Source: Pseudomonas izuensis (GTDB lineage Bacteria > Pseudomonadota > Gammaproteobacteria > Pseudomonadales > Pseudomonadaceae). From it: a DNA stretch of 64,000 nt. The position numbers and the translations under genes were made by a program. The stretch lies in contig NZ_WTFT01000012.1 of assembly GCF_009861505.1 (NCBI RefSeq), forward strand, positions 175,043 through 239,042. Reading direction: 5' to 3'. Positions 7,215 through 14,857 of the stretch are shown here, piece by piece. Position 1 is the stretch's first letter; each line of letters begins with the position of its first letter. The notes under the pieces are model-generated. The model searched no databases and was not told where the DNA came from. It worked only from the letters and a program-made list of their open reading frames with translations.

Positions 7215-8903
7215 TCAGTCGCCCAGCGCTCGGTAGTACGCCACCGCCTGCTCCAGATTGAGAAACAGGCGCTGTTGCTCATCCATTGCCCGCCCCATTT
7301 GCGAATGCATCACCATGGCCTGCACGCTGGGGCTCATACCCACCAGCCACAGAGAGATGCCATGCTCCTGCAAGCGCCGGTCCGCCGCATCCAGCATCTT
7401 CAGTGCGGTGTACTCCAGGTCGAATACGCTGCGAAAATCAAATACCACGACTTGGGGATTGCTCACGACGATCGCCGCCTGGATTTTCGTGCTGATATGT
7501 TCGGCATTGGCGAAGAAGATGCGCCCCTCCGGCCTCAGCATCAGCAACCCGGCAAAGACTTCGTCCCTCGGGTGTTCGTCGCTTCCGGGGCGGAACACAT
7601 TGGTGCCTGGCTTGCGACCCAGCACGTGCACCGGTGGATCGGAAACCTGATAGGCCAGCGCCAATAGCGAGACGATGATCGCCACCACAATGCCCTGCAG
7701 GGTGCCCAGCAACATGACCCCGGCCGTGGCCACCACGGCCCAGAGAAACTCGGTGCGGCGCACTGCCAGGATTTCGCGAAAGGCGGCTGGCTCGATCAGG
7801 CCTACGGAGTAGACGATCACCACCGCGGCCAACGTGGCATTTGGCATCAGACCAATGAAAGGCGCCAGCAACAGACAGGTGCCGAGCGCCAACGCAGCGG
7901 TCACCAGGCTCGCCAGCTGCGATTGGGCTCCTGCCAGGCGATTGACCGCCGTCTGGGTGGTGCCGCCACCAGCGGCCATGGCACCGAAAAACGCGCCGCC
8001 GATGTTGGCGATTCCCGTCGCCACCAACTCGCGGTTCGGCTGTGGCACGGGCTCGTGGCTACGGGCAAAGGCGCGTCCAGCAGCAATGGTCTCGGTAAAA
8101 CTCATCAAGGCAATCCCTACCGCCGACGGCCAGAGTGCGTTTAACAACGACCCGTCAGGCAACGTCAGGACGGGCAATCCAGTGGGCACATTGCCTACCG
8201 AGGACACGCCGTAATCACCCAGGCCCAGCAGGCTCATGGCCGCTAACCCGAGCGCGACCGCCACCAACGGCGCAGGCACTCGCGGTGTGTAGCGCTTCAT
8301 GCCGATCAGTAGCAATACCGTGGTCAGGCCCACCGCAACAGTGGGCAGTGATGCCTGGGGAATATTGACCGCTGTTGCCAGCAGATTATGGAAAAAACCG
8401 CCTTTTTCAAAATGAAGACCCAAGAGTTTAGGCAGTTGGTCAAGCACGATGACGATGCCAATGCCCGCCTTAAAGCCGACCAGCACGGGCTCCGAAATGA
8501 AACTCGCCACGAATCCCAGGCGCAGCAGCCCCGCCAGCGTCAGAATCGCACCCACCAGCAAGGTCAATGTGGCAGAAGTCACCAGCAGGTCGGCAGCGTC
8601 GGCAGAGGGGCTGACCTGAGCCAGCGCAGAACCGGCCAAAATAGCCAGCGTGGTGGTGGTACTGACACTGAGGGGGCGTGACGTGCCGAGCACCGCGTAG
8701 ATTGCCATCGGCACCAGCACGGTGTAGAGCCCGACCTGCACCGGCAGGCCGGCAATGGTGGCGTAAGCCAGGGCCTTGGGGATCACCACCGCTGCTGCCG
8801 TCAGACCGGCGATGACATCGCCTTTGAGCCAACTACGCTGGTAACTACCGAGCCAACTCAACACCGGCCAACTACGCAGTGCACGCTGGATTTGAAGATT
8901 CAT
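7215..8903 (-). CDS. SulP family inorganic anion transporter with STAS domain
   Basis: 562 residues. The N-terminal half has the SulP start pattern (GDVIAGLTAAAVVIPKALAY) and about 10-12 hydrophobic helices. A cytoplasmic STAS domain occupies about residues 440-555, with VVVFDFRSVFDLEYTALKML in the central strand-helix region. SulP proteins move sulfate, bicarbonate or other anions across the inner membrane; the substrate cannot be told here. The ATG at 8903 has GGAGG 5 nt upstream; the in-frame GTG just before it is too close to that site. It stands alone, divergent from the AspT-like gene. Confidence 0.9.
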   Translation of the reverse strand: MNLQIQRALRSWPVLSWLGSYQRSWLKGDVIAGLTAAAVVIPKALAYATIAGLPVQVGLYTVLVPMAIYAVLGTSRPLSVSTTTTLAILAGSALAQVSPSADAADLLVTSATLTLLVGAILTLAGLLRLGFVASFISEPVLVGFKAGIGIVIVLDQLPKLLGLHFEKGGFFHNLLATAVNIPQASLPTVAVGLTTVLLLIGMKRYTPRVPAPLVAVALGLAAMSLLGLGDYGVSSVGNVPTGLPVLTLPDGSLLNALWPSAVGIALMSFTETIAAGRAFARSHEPVPQPNRELVATGIANIGGAFFGAMAAGGGTTQTAVNRLAGAQSQLASLVTAALALGTCLLLAPFIGLMPNATLAAVVIVYSVGLIEPAAFREILAVRRTEFLWAVVATAGVMLLGTLQGIVVAIIVSLLALAYQVSDPPVHVLGRKPGTNVFRPGSDEHPRDEVFAGLLMLRPEGRIFFANAEHISTKIQAAIVVSNPQVVVFDFRSVFDLEYTALKMLDAADRRLQEHGISLWLVGMSPSVQAMVMHSQMGRAMDEQQRLFLNLEQAVAYYRALGD

Positions 8904-9096
8904 CACTGCCTCCAGGCGAGTGGTTATCTCCTGAAGTGTATGATCGAATCCGGCCCCATGCGCCTTGAAAGATTACCGCCCGGGCATGAATGACCTCTGG
9001 CTGCTAGATTGCATCAGACGCGATCGTAAGAGCGACAACAGCACCGATTTTTTCCTTACTGCGATCCACTGACGGTATGCGCAAGGAGATCAATAC

Positions 9097-10797
9097 GTGC
9101 AGGCATTGTTCACGTTTCTCGATACAAACCCTTACATGCTGTTGTTCGGGGTCGTCAGCCTTGCGGTACTGATCGGGCGCATCACCATCAAAGGCTACGG
9201 TTTGGGCATGGTCGCCGCGGCCATCCTCGTCGGGTGTACGGTCGCCATCACAGGATCCCTGTATGGCGTTACCTTCAAGGTCGACACGTTCACCATGAAC
9301 CTCTTTTACTATCTGTTCATGTATGGCGTTGGCTTGCGGGTCGGTCCCTCGTTCCTTAACAGTCTCAGGGGCGATGGACTCAAATTCACCCTGCTGGCGG
9401 TTATTTGCAGTGTTCTCAGTCTTGTCGTGGTAGTAGCAGGCACGCGGCTGTTTCAGCTCCCGACCGGGGCCGCCGGGGGAATACTCGCAGGCGCTACTAC
9501 CATGTCTTCGGCCATCGGTTCGGCCGAACAGGCGGTGGCCTCGGGTGCCGTCAAGCTCCCGCCTGGCACCACCGCTGCAGACGTATCGGCAATGATTACG
9601 CTGAGTTATGGCATCACCTATTTGTGGGGAACGATCGGCATCGTCCTGATGTGCAAATACATGCCTCGCTGGTGGGGCGTCGATGCAAAAGCCGCGGCGC
9701 GCAGCTATGAAGCCGAACATGGCATTCATCAAGTCGACGACATGGGCCTGAACGGGTACACCGCCTTCGGTTTGCGCGCCTACCGCCTCGATAACCCCGA
9801 AACCGCCGGCCTGACCATCCAGGAATTTCGCGGTCGCTTCCCGGAGTACCGCATTGTAAATGTGCGACGGGGTGATGATTCGATTGGGGCCGACTCACTC
9901 ATTCAACTGCAGCCAGGAGACGTCATCGCCCTGGGCGGGACGCACAAGGACCTTACTGCCAACATCGGGGTGATAGGTCCGGAAGTCGATGATCCCAAGG
10001 CACTAGGCGTGGTGCTGGACCAGGCGGAAATTCTGGTGACAGAGAAGGCCGTCATCGGCAGGAAACTCAAAGAGTTCCGCGGGGAAAACCTGGCCGGCCA
10101 GCTTCAACTGACCCGCCTTGAGCGCGGTGGCGTCCCTTTACCCGTGGGCCCGGAGACCCAATTGCAGCGCCGTGACGTATTGTTCGTCACAGGCCTGACC
10201 AGCGCCGTGCAACAGGCTGGCGAACGTTTCGGCCTCATCGCCCGTCCCAGCACCGTGACTGACTTGCTGACCTTGTTCGTCGGCATGACCCTGGGCCTGC
10301 TGATCGGCCTTATCCAGTTTCCCGCCTTTGGCGCTGCCGTGGGCCTGGGAAATGCGGGCGGTTTGATGGTGTCGGGGATCATCATTTCGTCGCTGTCCTC
10401 ACGCTTGCGTTTTTTCGGCAACACGCCCAACGCCGCACGCAACATCCTTGAGGACATCGGCCTGCTGGTATTCGTTGCTATCGTCGGAATCAACGCCGGC
10501 GCCACCCTATTGAACCAACTCACCGGCACCCTCGCCGTGCAGATCTTCACAGTGGGGTTCTTCGGCTGCCTGCTGCCACCTATCGCCGTTTGGGTAATCG
10601 GTTACCACCTGATGAACATCAATCCAGCCGTGTTGATGGGCGGCATGGCCGGGGCCCGAAGCCACTCCGGTCCATGCCGCGAGGCAGCCGCCGAGATCGG
10701 CAGCAGCGCACCCTGGGTGGGGTTCCCGGTGGCGTTCGCAGTGTCGGGAATCCTGCTCACCGTCTTCGGCTACTTTGCCATGGTTTTCGCGGCCTGA
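9097..10797 (+). CDS. Aspartate:alanine exchanger (AspT/YidE-type) family transporter
   Basis: 566 residues, the family length. Two membrane halves flank a soluble centre. The first half has repeated Gly-rich helices with GGILAGATTMSSAIGSAEQA; the second ends with GGMAGARSHSGPC and a final helix. The centre (about residues 210-380) contains two RCK_C/TrkA_C-like segments, seen as NVRRGDDSIG...LQPGDVIALGG and a second copy near LQRRDVLFVTG. Family members exchange aspartate for alanine or similar dicarboxylates. No aspartate decarboxylase is adjacent, so the exchanged pair is uncertain. The start is a GTG with AAGGAGA 7 nt upstream. Confidence 0.85.
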   Translation: MQALFTFLDTNPYMLLFGVVSLAVLIGRITIKGYGLGMVAAAILVGCTVAITGSLYGVTFKVDTFTMNLFYYLFMYGVGLRVGPSFLNSLRGDGLKFTLLAVICSVLSLVVVVAGTRLFQLPTGAAGGILAGATTMSSAIGSAEQAVASGAVKLPPGTTAADVSAMITLSYGITYLWGTIGIVLMCKYMPRWWGVDAKAAARSYEAEHGIHQVDDMGLNGYTAFGLRAYRLDNPETAGLTIQEFRGRFPEYRIVNVRRGDDSIGADSLIQLQPGDVIALGGTHKDLTANIGVIGPEVDDPKALGVVLDQAEILVTEKAVIGRKLKEFRGENLAGQLQLTRLERGGVPLPVGPETQLQRRDVLFVTGLTSAVQQAGERFGLIARPSTVTDLLTLFVGMTLGLLIGLIQFPAFGAAVGLGNAGGLMVSGIIISSLSSRLRFFGNTPNAARNILEDIGLLVFVAIVGINAGATLLNQLTGTLAVQIFTVGFFGCLLPPIAVWVIGYHLMNINPAVLMGGMAGARSHSGPCREAAAEIGSSAPWVGFPVAFAVSGILLTVFGYFAMVFAA

Positions 10798-10853
10798 AAT
10801 ATCAAGCCTGGACGGTGGGCAAGGGATCGGGAAGAAATAATTTACAGAGCCAA

Positions 10854-10890
10854 AAAATAAAGGCTTGCATGAGGTATCTCATGCAAGTCC
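10854..10890 (-). terminator. Rho-independent terminator next to tRNA remnant
   Basis: A perfect 10-bp stem CTTGCATGAG-N4-CTCATGCAAG (10864-10887) is followed on the minus strand by CCTTTATTTTTT. On the plus strand there is no U-tract, so it serves leftward transcription. It sits 13 nt beyond the displaced tRNA-Leu 3' end, the spacing seen after the intact tRNA-Leu, so it may be the original terminator of that tRNA. Confidence 0.7.
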
Positions 10891-11229
10891 TTGATATTCA
10901 TGGTACCCGAAACCGGAATCGAACCGGCCACCCGCCTCATTGACAGGATTCAAAAAGCAGGCCATCTCCTGTTCGACAACATCGATCTGATTTAGCCCCC
11001 AATTGGTCAGGGGCGCGGAAGGTTTGCCGGTCGATGCGTAACTCGCCGCCAGCAGACGGGTCATCAACGCCTTTGCCAGGTCCAGTTGCCTCTGAAGCTC
11101 ATGAGCCGCGCGATCAGCCTCGTCCAGGCGCTGTTGCAAGGCATCACGCTCGGCAGCGATCTGCCCGACACTGCCCATCGTTTCATGCGGGTCGACCATC
11201 ACTGCTTCCTCACTAATGTGCTTGTTCAC
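10879..11229 (-). CDS. Hypothetical coiled-coil protein whose tail runs into the tRNA remnant
   Basis: 116 residues from the ATG at 11229. Residues 20-65 are heptad-like (AERDALQQRLDEADRAAHELQRQLDLAKAL). The last 18 or so residues are translated from the tRNA 3' remnant and the hairpin beyond it, so the original C-terminus was probably replaced when this junction formed. I do not recognise the family; similar short coiled-coil proteins are common in integrated elements. It may be a real gene with an altered tail or a non-functional leftover. The 242 bp upstream (11230-11471) show no gene or clear signal. Confidence 0.45.
   Translation of the reverse strand: MNKHISEEAVMVDPHETMGSVGQIAAERDALQQRLDEADRAAHELQRQLDLAKALMTRLLAASYASTGKPSAPLTNWGLNQIDVVEQEMACFLNPVNEAGGRFDSGFGYHEYQGLA
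10901..10928 (-). repeat. Displaced 3' end of tRNA-Leu (possible att remnant)
   Basis: This stretch matches the T-arm, acceptor 3' strand and CCA of tRNA-Leu(UAA) (12640-12667) at 26 of 28 positions. No 5' half or anticodon arm lies beside it. A duplicated tRNA 3' end is the usual footprint of an element that integrated into the tRNA gene, which would make 10929-12639 the remains of that element. No integrase gene remains, so this is inference. Confidence 0.55.
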
Positions 11230-11471
11230 TCAGGTGTAGGCCGGACATGCTCAGGCCTTGCACCGCGGATATCGGCACGAGAGTTTTTTTCTACAGTGTC
11301 TATCGCAAGTCGCCGACCAGTGGCGATGTGGCCTTGGAGTAACCGGAGGCAAAGTTGGGACGGTGCCGAGACGTAGTCATCAGAGCTAAGGTCAAGTTGT
11401 CGCAAAATGATCTGAGGCGGAAGCAGGACGCCCCATGGTCACAGAAAACCTGACGGCTGGCCGAGGCACGA

Positions 11472-11657
11472 TCACTCATCTTCATCTAATCGGAACCTGC
11501 TCAAGGCAGGGAAGCCCGGCAATTTGCCAGTCTCTACCTCAACATGCCTCCCACCACAGTGCTCGCAATTGAATACCTGGCTGTCGATGTCATCGTCAAA
11601 GCAAAGCTCTACAGACGTGTCTTGATTGCACTTCTGGCAGATCAGTTTTCTCGTCAT
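11472..11657 (-). CDS. Small zinc-ribbon-like protein
   Basis: 61 residues with two knuckles, CQKC at residues 8-11 and CEHC at 31-34, spaced as in a minimal treble-clef or zinc ribbon. The C-terminus is acidic (RLDEDE). The ATG at 11657 has AGGGG 8 nt upstream. Such proteins bind zinc and may bind nucleic acid or protein; the specific role is unknown. It stands alone in the disrupted region downstream of tRNA-Leu. Confidence 0.55.
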   Translation of the reverse strand: MTRKLICQKCNQDTSVELCFDDDIDSQVFNCEHCGGRHVEVETGKLPGFPALSRFRLDEDE

Positions 11658-11727
11658 GGCTGTACCCCTGAGATTTGACCGCCATGAGCTTAGCCAACTT
11701 TTCCTTTAACCACCGAGGCACATAATC

Positions 11728-11952
11728 ATGCCCACAGAAAACAAACCGGCCGAGCCAGGATTTGACCTGAACACGCCAAATGGCGGGCGCGGTTACATCA
11801 CAAATCTATTCAAGACCGTGCTCAAGCGTCTGCGGTTAACCCACGGCTGCGCAACTAGGTCGCCGTATGAACCGCCGCAGCGAGTTGCTGTAAGGAACCC
11901 AGCCCCGGTGTCAGAAACGCATTTTTTCCCCAATAACGGGGAATCCTCCTGA
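11728..11952 (+). CDS. Hypothetical small protein
   Basis: 74 residues. GAGG lies 10 nt before the ATG at 11728. The sequence is Pro/Asn-rich at the N-terminus (TENKPAEPGFDLNTPNGG) with a basic patch (LFKTVLKRLRL) in the middle. No family is recognised, and it may be a chance open frame with a good ribosome site. Confidence 0.35.
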   Translation: MPTENKPAEPGFDLNTPNGGRGYITNLFKTVLKRLRLTHGCATRSPYEPPQRVAVRNPAPVSETHFFPNNGESS

Positions 11953-12064
11953 GGCAAATGGCACCTGCTCCGCTGTAGCAGGCTGTTTCATCACCCTGTC
12001 ACATGTTGGTTCAGTTATTGCTCTGGCACCTGAAACCAATAATTCGACCCTGGAGATTAAAGCC

Positions 12065-12166
12065 GTGTGGAAAAACCCCTTACTACTCGTAATCACCTGC
12101 GGAATGGGAATCCTTACATTGGGTTTGGCCGCGACCGTGATCCTGATTCAGTTGCAGCTGGATTGA
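12065..12166 (+). CDS. 33-residue single-helix membrane protein
   Basis: A GTG at 12065 preceded by GGAG (12052-12055, 9-nt spacing) opens a frame of 33 codons to TGA at 12164-12166. The product begins VWKNPLLLVITCGMGILTL, continues hydrophobic to residue 28 and ends QLQLD: one transmembrane helix with short polar ends. The composition and ribosome site favour a real small membrane protein. It lies 72 bp before the DUF1652 gene. No family recognised. Confidence 0.5.
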   Translation: MWKNPLLLVITCGMGILTLGLAATVILIQLQLD

Positions 12167-12238
12167 CCAGCAACGCCATCGTGCAAACCCCTAGCTAAAT
12201 TCAATATGCCCATTCACCTGGCCCTAAGGACGTGAGTC

Positions 12239-12505
12239 ATGATTTCCACGCTTGAGCTTCGTCACATTATCGAATGTGGTTTCCAGCCTCTTTCTTGCAC
12301 CTGCACAATCAATCCGGACGGATCATTGATGATCAAGGTGTTCGATCCGACGTCTGGGCGGGTCGATCTTCTGGTCACAGCGGTCACGACCAATCAATTG
12401 ACGTCCAGCCGCGCCATTGCAAATTTGATTGGTGAGCTGCGCTCTGAAATGGCGGCGCGCCAAGCGACGGGCACAGGGGTTTCAGCGGGGAGCGATCTGG
12501 CTTAA
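12239..12505 (+). CDS. DUF1652 domain protein
   Basis: 88 residues. The body (LELRHIIECGFQPLSCTCT, then DGSLMIKVFDPTSGRVDLLV and LTSSRAIANLIGELR) matches what I know of the DUF1652 family, widespread in Pseudomonas and of unknown function. The predicted fold is a small alpha-beta domain. The ATG at 12239 has AAGGA about 8 nt upstream. It is separated from the leftward tRNA-Leu transcription unit by 97 bp of unremarkable sequence and the terminator at 12603. Confidence 0.8.
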   Translation: MISTLELRHIIECGFQPLSCTCTINPDGSLMIKVFDPTSGRVDLLVTAVTTNQLTSSRAIANLIGELRSEMAARQATGTGVSAGSDLA

Positions 12506-12599
12506 GCCCGAGCCGAAACGCCATGGATAAGCGCTGGACTCGCTTCATAACTCTCTGCAGCTCAGTTGACGTGCACACGGCGGGTGGCACCGTCCAACA

Positions 12600-12630
12600 A
12601 AAAAGGCCTACGCCGCTAAGCGTAAGCCTT
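12600..12630 (-). terminator. Rho-independent terminator after tRNA-Leu
   Basis: On the minus strand AAGGCTTACGC pairs with GCGTAGGCCTT (one G-U pair) around a 6-nt loop, followed by a run of T. It begins about 10 nt after the tRNA CCA end. Confidence 0.8.
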
Positions 12631-12639
12631 TGTTTTATG

Positions 12640-12726
12640 TGGTGCCCGAAGCCGGAATCGAACCGGCACGCCCTTACGAGCGGGGGATTTTAAGTCCCAT
12701 GCGTCTACCAGTTTCGCCATTCGGGC
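12640..12726 (-). tRNA. tRNA-Leu (UAA anticodon)
   Basis: 87 nt including encoded CCA. The acceptor arm GCCCGAA pairs with TTCGGGC; the anticodon stem-loop GGGACT-TAA-AATCCC gives UAA; a long variable arm (CGCTCGTAAGGGCG) marks a class II tRNA; and the T-arm reads GCCGGTTCGATTCCGGC. In many gamma-proteobacteria this tRNA follows tRNA-Gly and tRNA-Cys after pgsA (the glyW-cysT-leuZ order); here 4.5 kb separates it from tRNA-Cys. A partial copy of its 3' end lies at 10901-10928. Confidence 0.97.
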
Positions 12727-12971
12727 GGTAGCGCGGTGAATCAGAGGGGGGAAATATATACATCCCGTCTCGGTGAAGCAAGGTCGCCGGTGCAATTTTC
12801 AAGGCTAAATCTTGCAGATTCCGAAAATAAAAAACTTCGTAAATCATGGACCTACGAAGCTTTCTTACAGCAGCCGCCAAGATCGGCATCGAATCGGCGA
12901 CGGTTTTTTTGCAATCTCTCTATAAATCCCTGTCTTTCAATAGCTTAGCGCTACCTCCTCGACTCAGGCGC

Positions 12972-13103
12972 GGTGGCTGCACCTTTACCATCCGGTTACC
13001 GCTTTCCCAACCCTCGCAGCAGCCCAGTGAGCAACCGGTCATTTCGGAACAGGGACGTCTCGTGGGTCAGAAAGTGCTGCTGGTGGATGACTCCAGAGAC
13101 GTC
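12972..13103 (+). pseudogene. Scar of a hybrid histidine kinase
   Basis: 44 codons read GGCTFTIRLPLS, a Gln/Ser-Pro linker, then GQKVLLVDDSRDV: the last strand of a HATPase domain joined to the start of a response-receiver domain, in the order of a hybrid kinase. Neither the rest of the kinase nor the rest of the receiver exists nearby, so this is a remnant. A hybrid kinase gene sits beside these tRNAs in P. aeruginosa as I remember it, so a deletion during insertion of the next genes is possible. The rest of 12727-13348 holds no gene I can support. Confidence 0.6.
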
Positions 13104-13348
13104 ATATTCCCCCCTCGTGCCGAGGGGGATCCTCCATCCTTGGAGCCAGCAGAATCAACGTGAGCCTATCGCTCAACCGACGGGTCCTGAGGACGCCAGA
13201 ACGGGTGGGTGCGAGCCAGGACCTCGGCACTGAAAAAGACGCTTTCACAACGCTCTGCCGTCTGCGCGCGCTCCCACTCCGCTGTCGAGATACAGGGACG
13301 TTCCACCAACATCTTCGTTGGCAATCGCGCCATTGGAGCAAGCAAGTC

Positions 13349-14857
13349 ATGAAACAACTGACCCCGCTGGACGCCCAGTTTTTCTATTCCGATGCCCCCC
13401 ATCAACCCATGGTGATTGGCAGCCTGTGGATCTGCGACCAGCGCAGCGCGCCGAATGGACTGGTTCGGCACAAAGACATCATTGGCTATTTCAGCAGCCG
13501 GCTGAGCAGTACTTCACTGTTCCGCCGGCGCCTGCAGCACGCCCCGTTCCGGCTGGACGATCCGTACTGGGTGGAGGACAAGAATTTCGACCTGGAGTAT
13601 CACATCCGTCACGTCGGTCTGCCGCAACCCGGCGACTGGCGCCAGTTGTGCATCTTCACCGCACGCGCCATGTCGCGCACCCTGGATATGGAACGCGCGC
13701 CCTGGGAGCTGACCATCATCGAGGGCCTGAACAATATCGAAGGCGTGCCGCCGGGCAGCTTCGCCCTGCTGTTGCGCTTCCATCACTCCTACATCGATGG
13801 CAAGGCCGGCGTCGAGATCAATAACCTGTTGATGAGTGATCAGCCGGAATTCGACGAGAACACCTACCGTCAGCCCTTTGGCGAGCGCATGCCGAGCCGC
13901 GCACAAATGTGGGCCAGGACCGTACCGCGCCTGGCGACCCAACCTTTGCGCAGCCTGCGCGCCAGTGTCGGCATGAGCAAAGCGAGCCTGCGTTTGATCC
14001 GCAGGATGCGCGGCGAGGACAGACCCACGCAGAAACGCATTCCCACAACACTGTTCAATACTCAGGTGTCCCCGCACCGAACGTTCGGCGGGCTGTCGTG
14101 GAAGATCAGCGAGCTCAAGCAGGTGCGCCGCTGCGCCGAGGGAGCCACGCTGAATGACGTCATCATCGCCATCATTGGTGGCGGACTGCGCCACTACCTG
14201 CAGCGCCGCGAGGCATTGCCGGACATCGAATCACTGGTCGCGCTGTGCCCGGTGGCAATGCCGCCCGATCAGGACCAGCGCCAGACCGGCAACCTGCTCT
14301 CCGGCATGCTGATCGGCGTCGGCACCGATATCGAGGACCCTGTCGAGCGATTGCAGGCGATTCTCGAACGCACGCGATCAGGCACCGGGCTGGCGCGGGA
14401 TGTGGTGCATGAACTGATCGTTTGCGCAGGTGATCTGGTTCCGGCTCCGATGCGCATGCTCGGCGGCTGGATGGGGACTCAACTGCGCTATACCGGCAAG
14501 TACCACCTGGCAAACACCCTGATTACCAACGTGCCCGGCCCCACCGGCGGCACCGACCGCAAATACGTTGCCGGTGCCGAACTACTGGCGCTGTACCCGA
14601 TTCCCCCGGTGTTCGACGGCATGGCGCTGTGTCATGGCATCACCAGCCTCTACGGCGAACTCATTCTCGGCGTGGTCAGCGATCGCAACGTATTGCCCGA
14701 CATGGACGTGTACATCGACTGTATCCAGCAATCTACCGAGCAATACCTGGCCCTGGCACGCCAGTCAGCGCAATCGCCGGCTCCCAAGGTTGGTCCGCAG
14801 TCATCGCGCAAACGGGCGCCCGCCGCGACATCCAGCACCGAGGAGCCCTCCCCATGA
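13349..14857 (+). CDS. Wax ester synthase/diacylglycerol acyltransferase (WS/DGAT)
   Basis: 502 residues, the usual WS/DGAT length. The N-terminus MKQLTPLDAQFFYSD is typical, the catalytic HHxxxDG motif is HHSYIDG at residues 145-151, and the C-terminal domain has the NVPGP signature. The enzyme transfers acyl-CoA to fatty alcohol or diacylglycerol to make storage lipid. The start is the ATG at 13349 with GGAG 10 nt upstream; the frame is open further upstream, but only through the kinase-scar region. The patatin gene begins inside its stop codon (ATGA), so the two are translationally coupled. It sits between tRNA-Leu and tRNA-Cys, which are usually adjacent, so the pair was probably inserted there. 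Confidence 0.85.
   Translation: MKQLTPLDAQFFYSDAPHQPMVIGSLWICDQRSAPNGLVRHKDIIGYFSSRLSSTSLFRRRLQHAPFRLDDPYWVEDKNFDLEYHIRHVGLPQPGDWRQLCIFTARAMSRTLDMERAPWELTIIEGLNNIEGVPPGSFALLLRFHHSYIDGKAGVEINNLLMSDQPEFDENTYRQPFGERMPSRAQMWARTVPRLATQPLRSLRASVGMSKASLRLIRRMRGEDRPTQKRIPTTLFNTQVSPHRTFGGLSWKISELKQVRRCAEGATLNDVIIAIIGGGLRHYLQRREALPDIESLVALCPVAMPPDQDQRQTGNLLSGMLIGVGTDIEDPVERLQAILERTRSGTGLARDVVHELIVCAGDLVPAPMRMLGGWMGTQLRYTGKYHLANTLITNVPGPTGGTDRKYVAGAELLALYPIPPVFDGMALCHGITSLYGELILGVVSDRNVLPDMDVYIDCIQQSTEQYLALARQSAQSPAPKVGPQSSRKRAPAATSSTEEPSP

Noticed and set aside
9006..9067. Inverted repeat GATCG-TAAG / CTTA-CTG-CGATC before the AspT-like gene
   Set aside because: The arms are short, far apart and interrupted; it could be chance, and no regulator suggests itself.
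10901..10928. A second complete tRNA-Leu gene
   Set aside because: Only the T-arm and acceptor 3' strand are present; there is no anticodon arm or 5' acceptor strand.
13166..13312. 48-codon minus-strand frame starting MLVERPCISTAEW
   Set aside because: It looks slightly protein-like but has no ribosome site and overlaps only the region upstream of the WS/DGAT gene; I could not support it as a gene.
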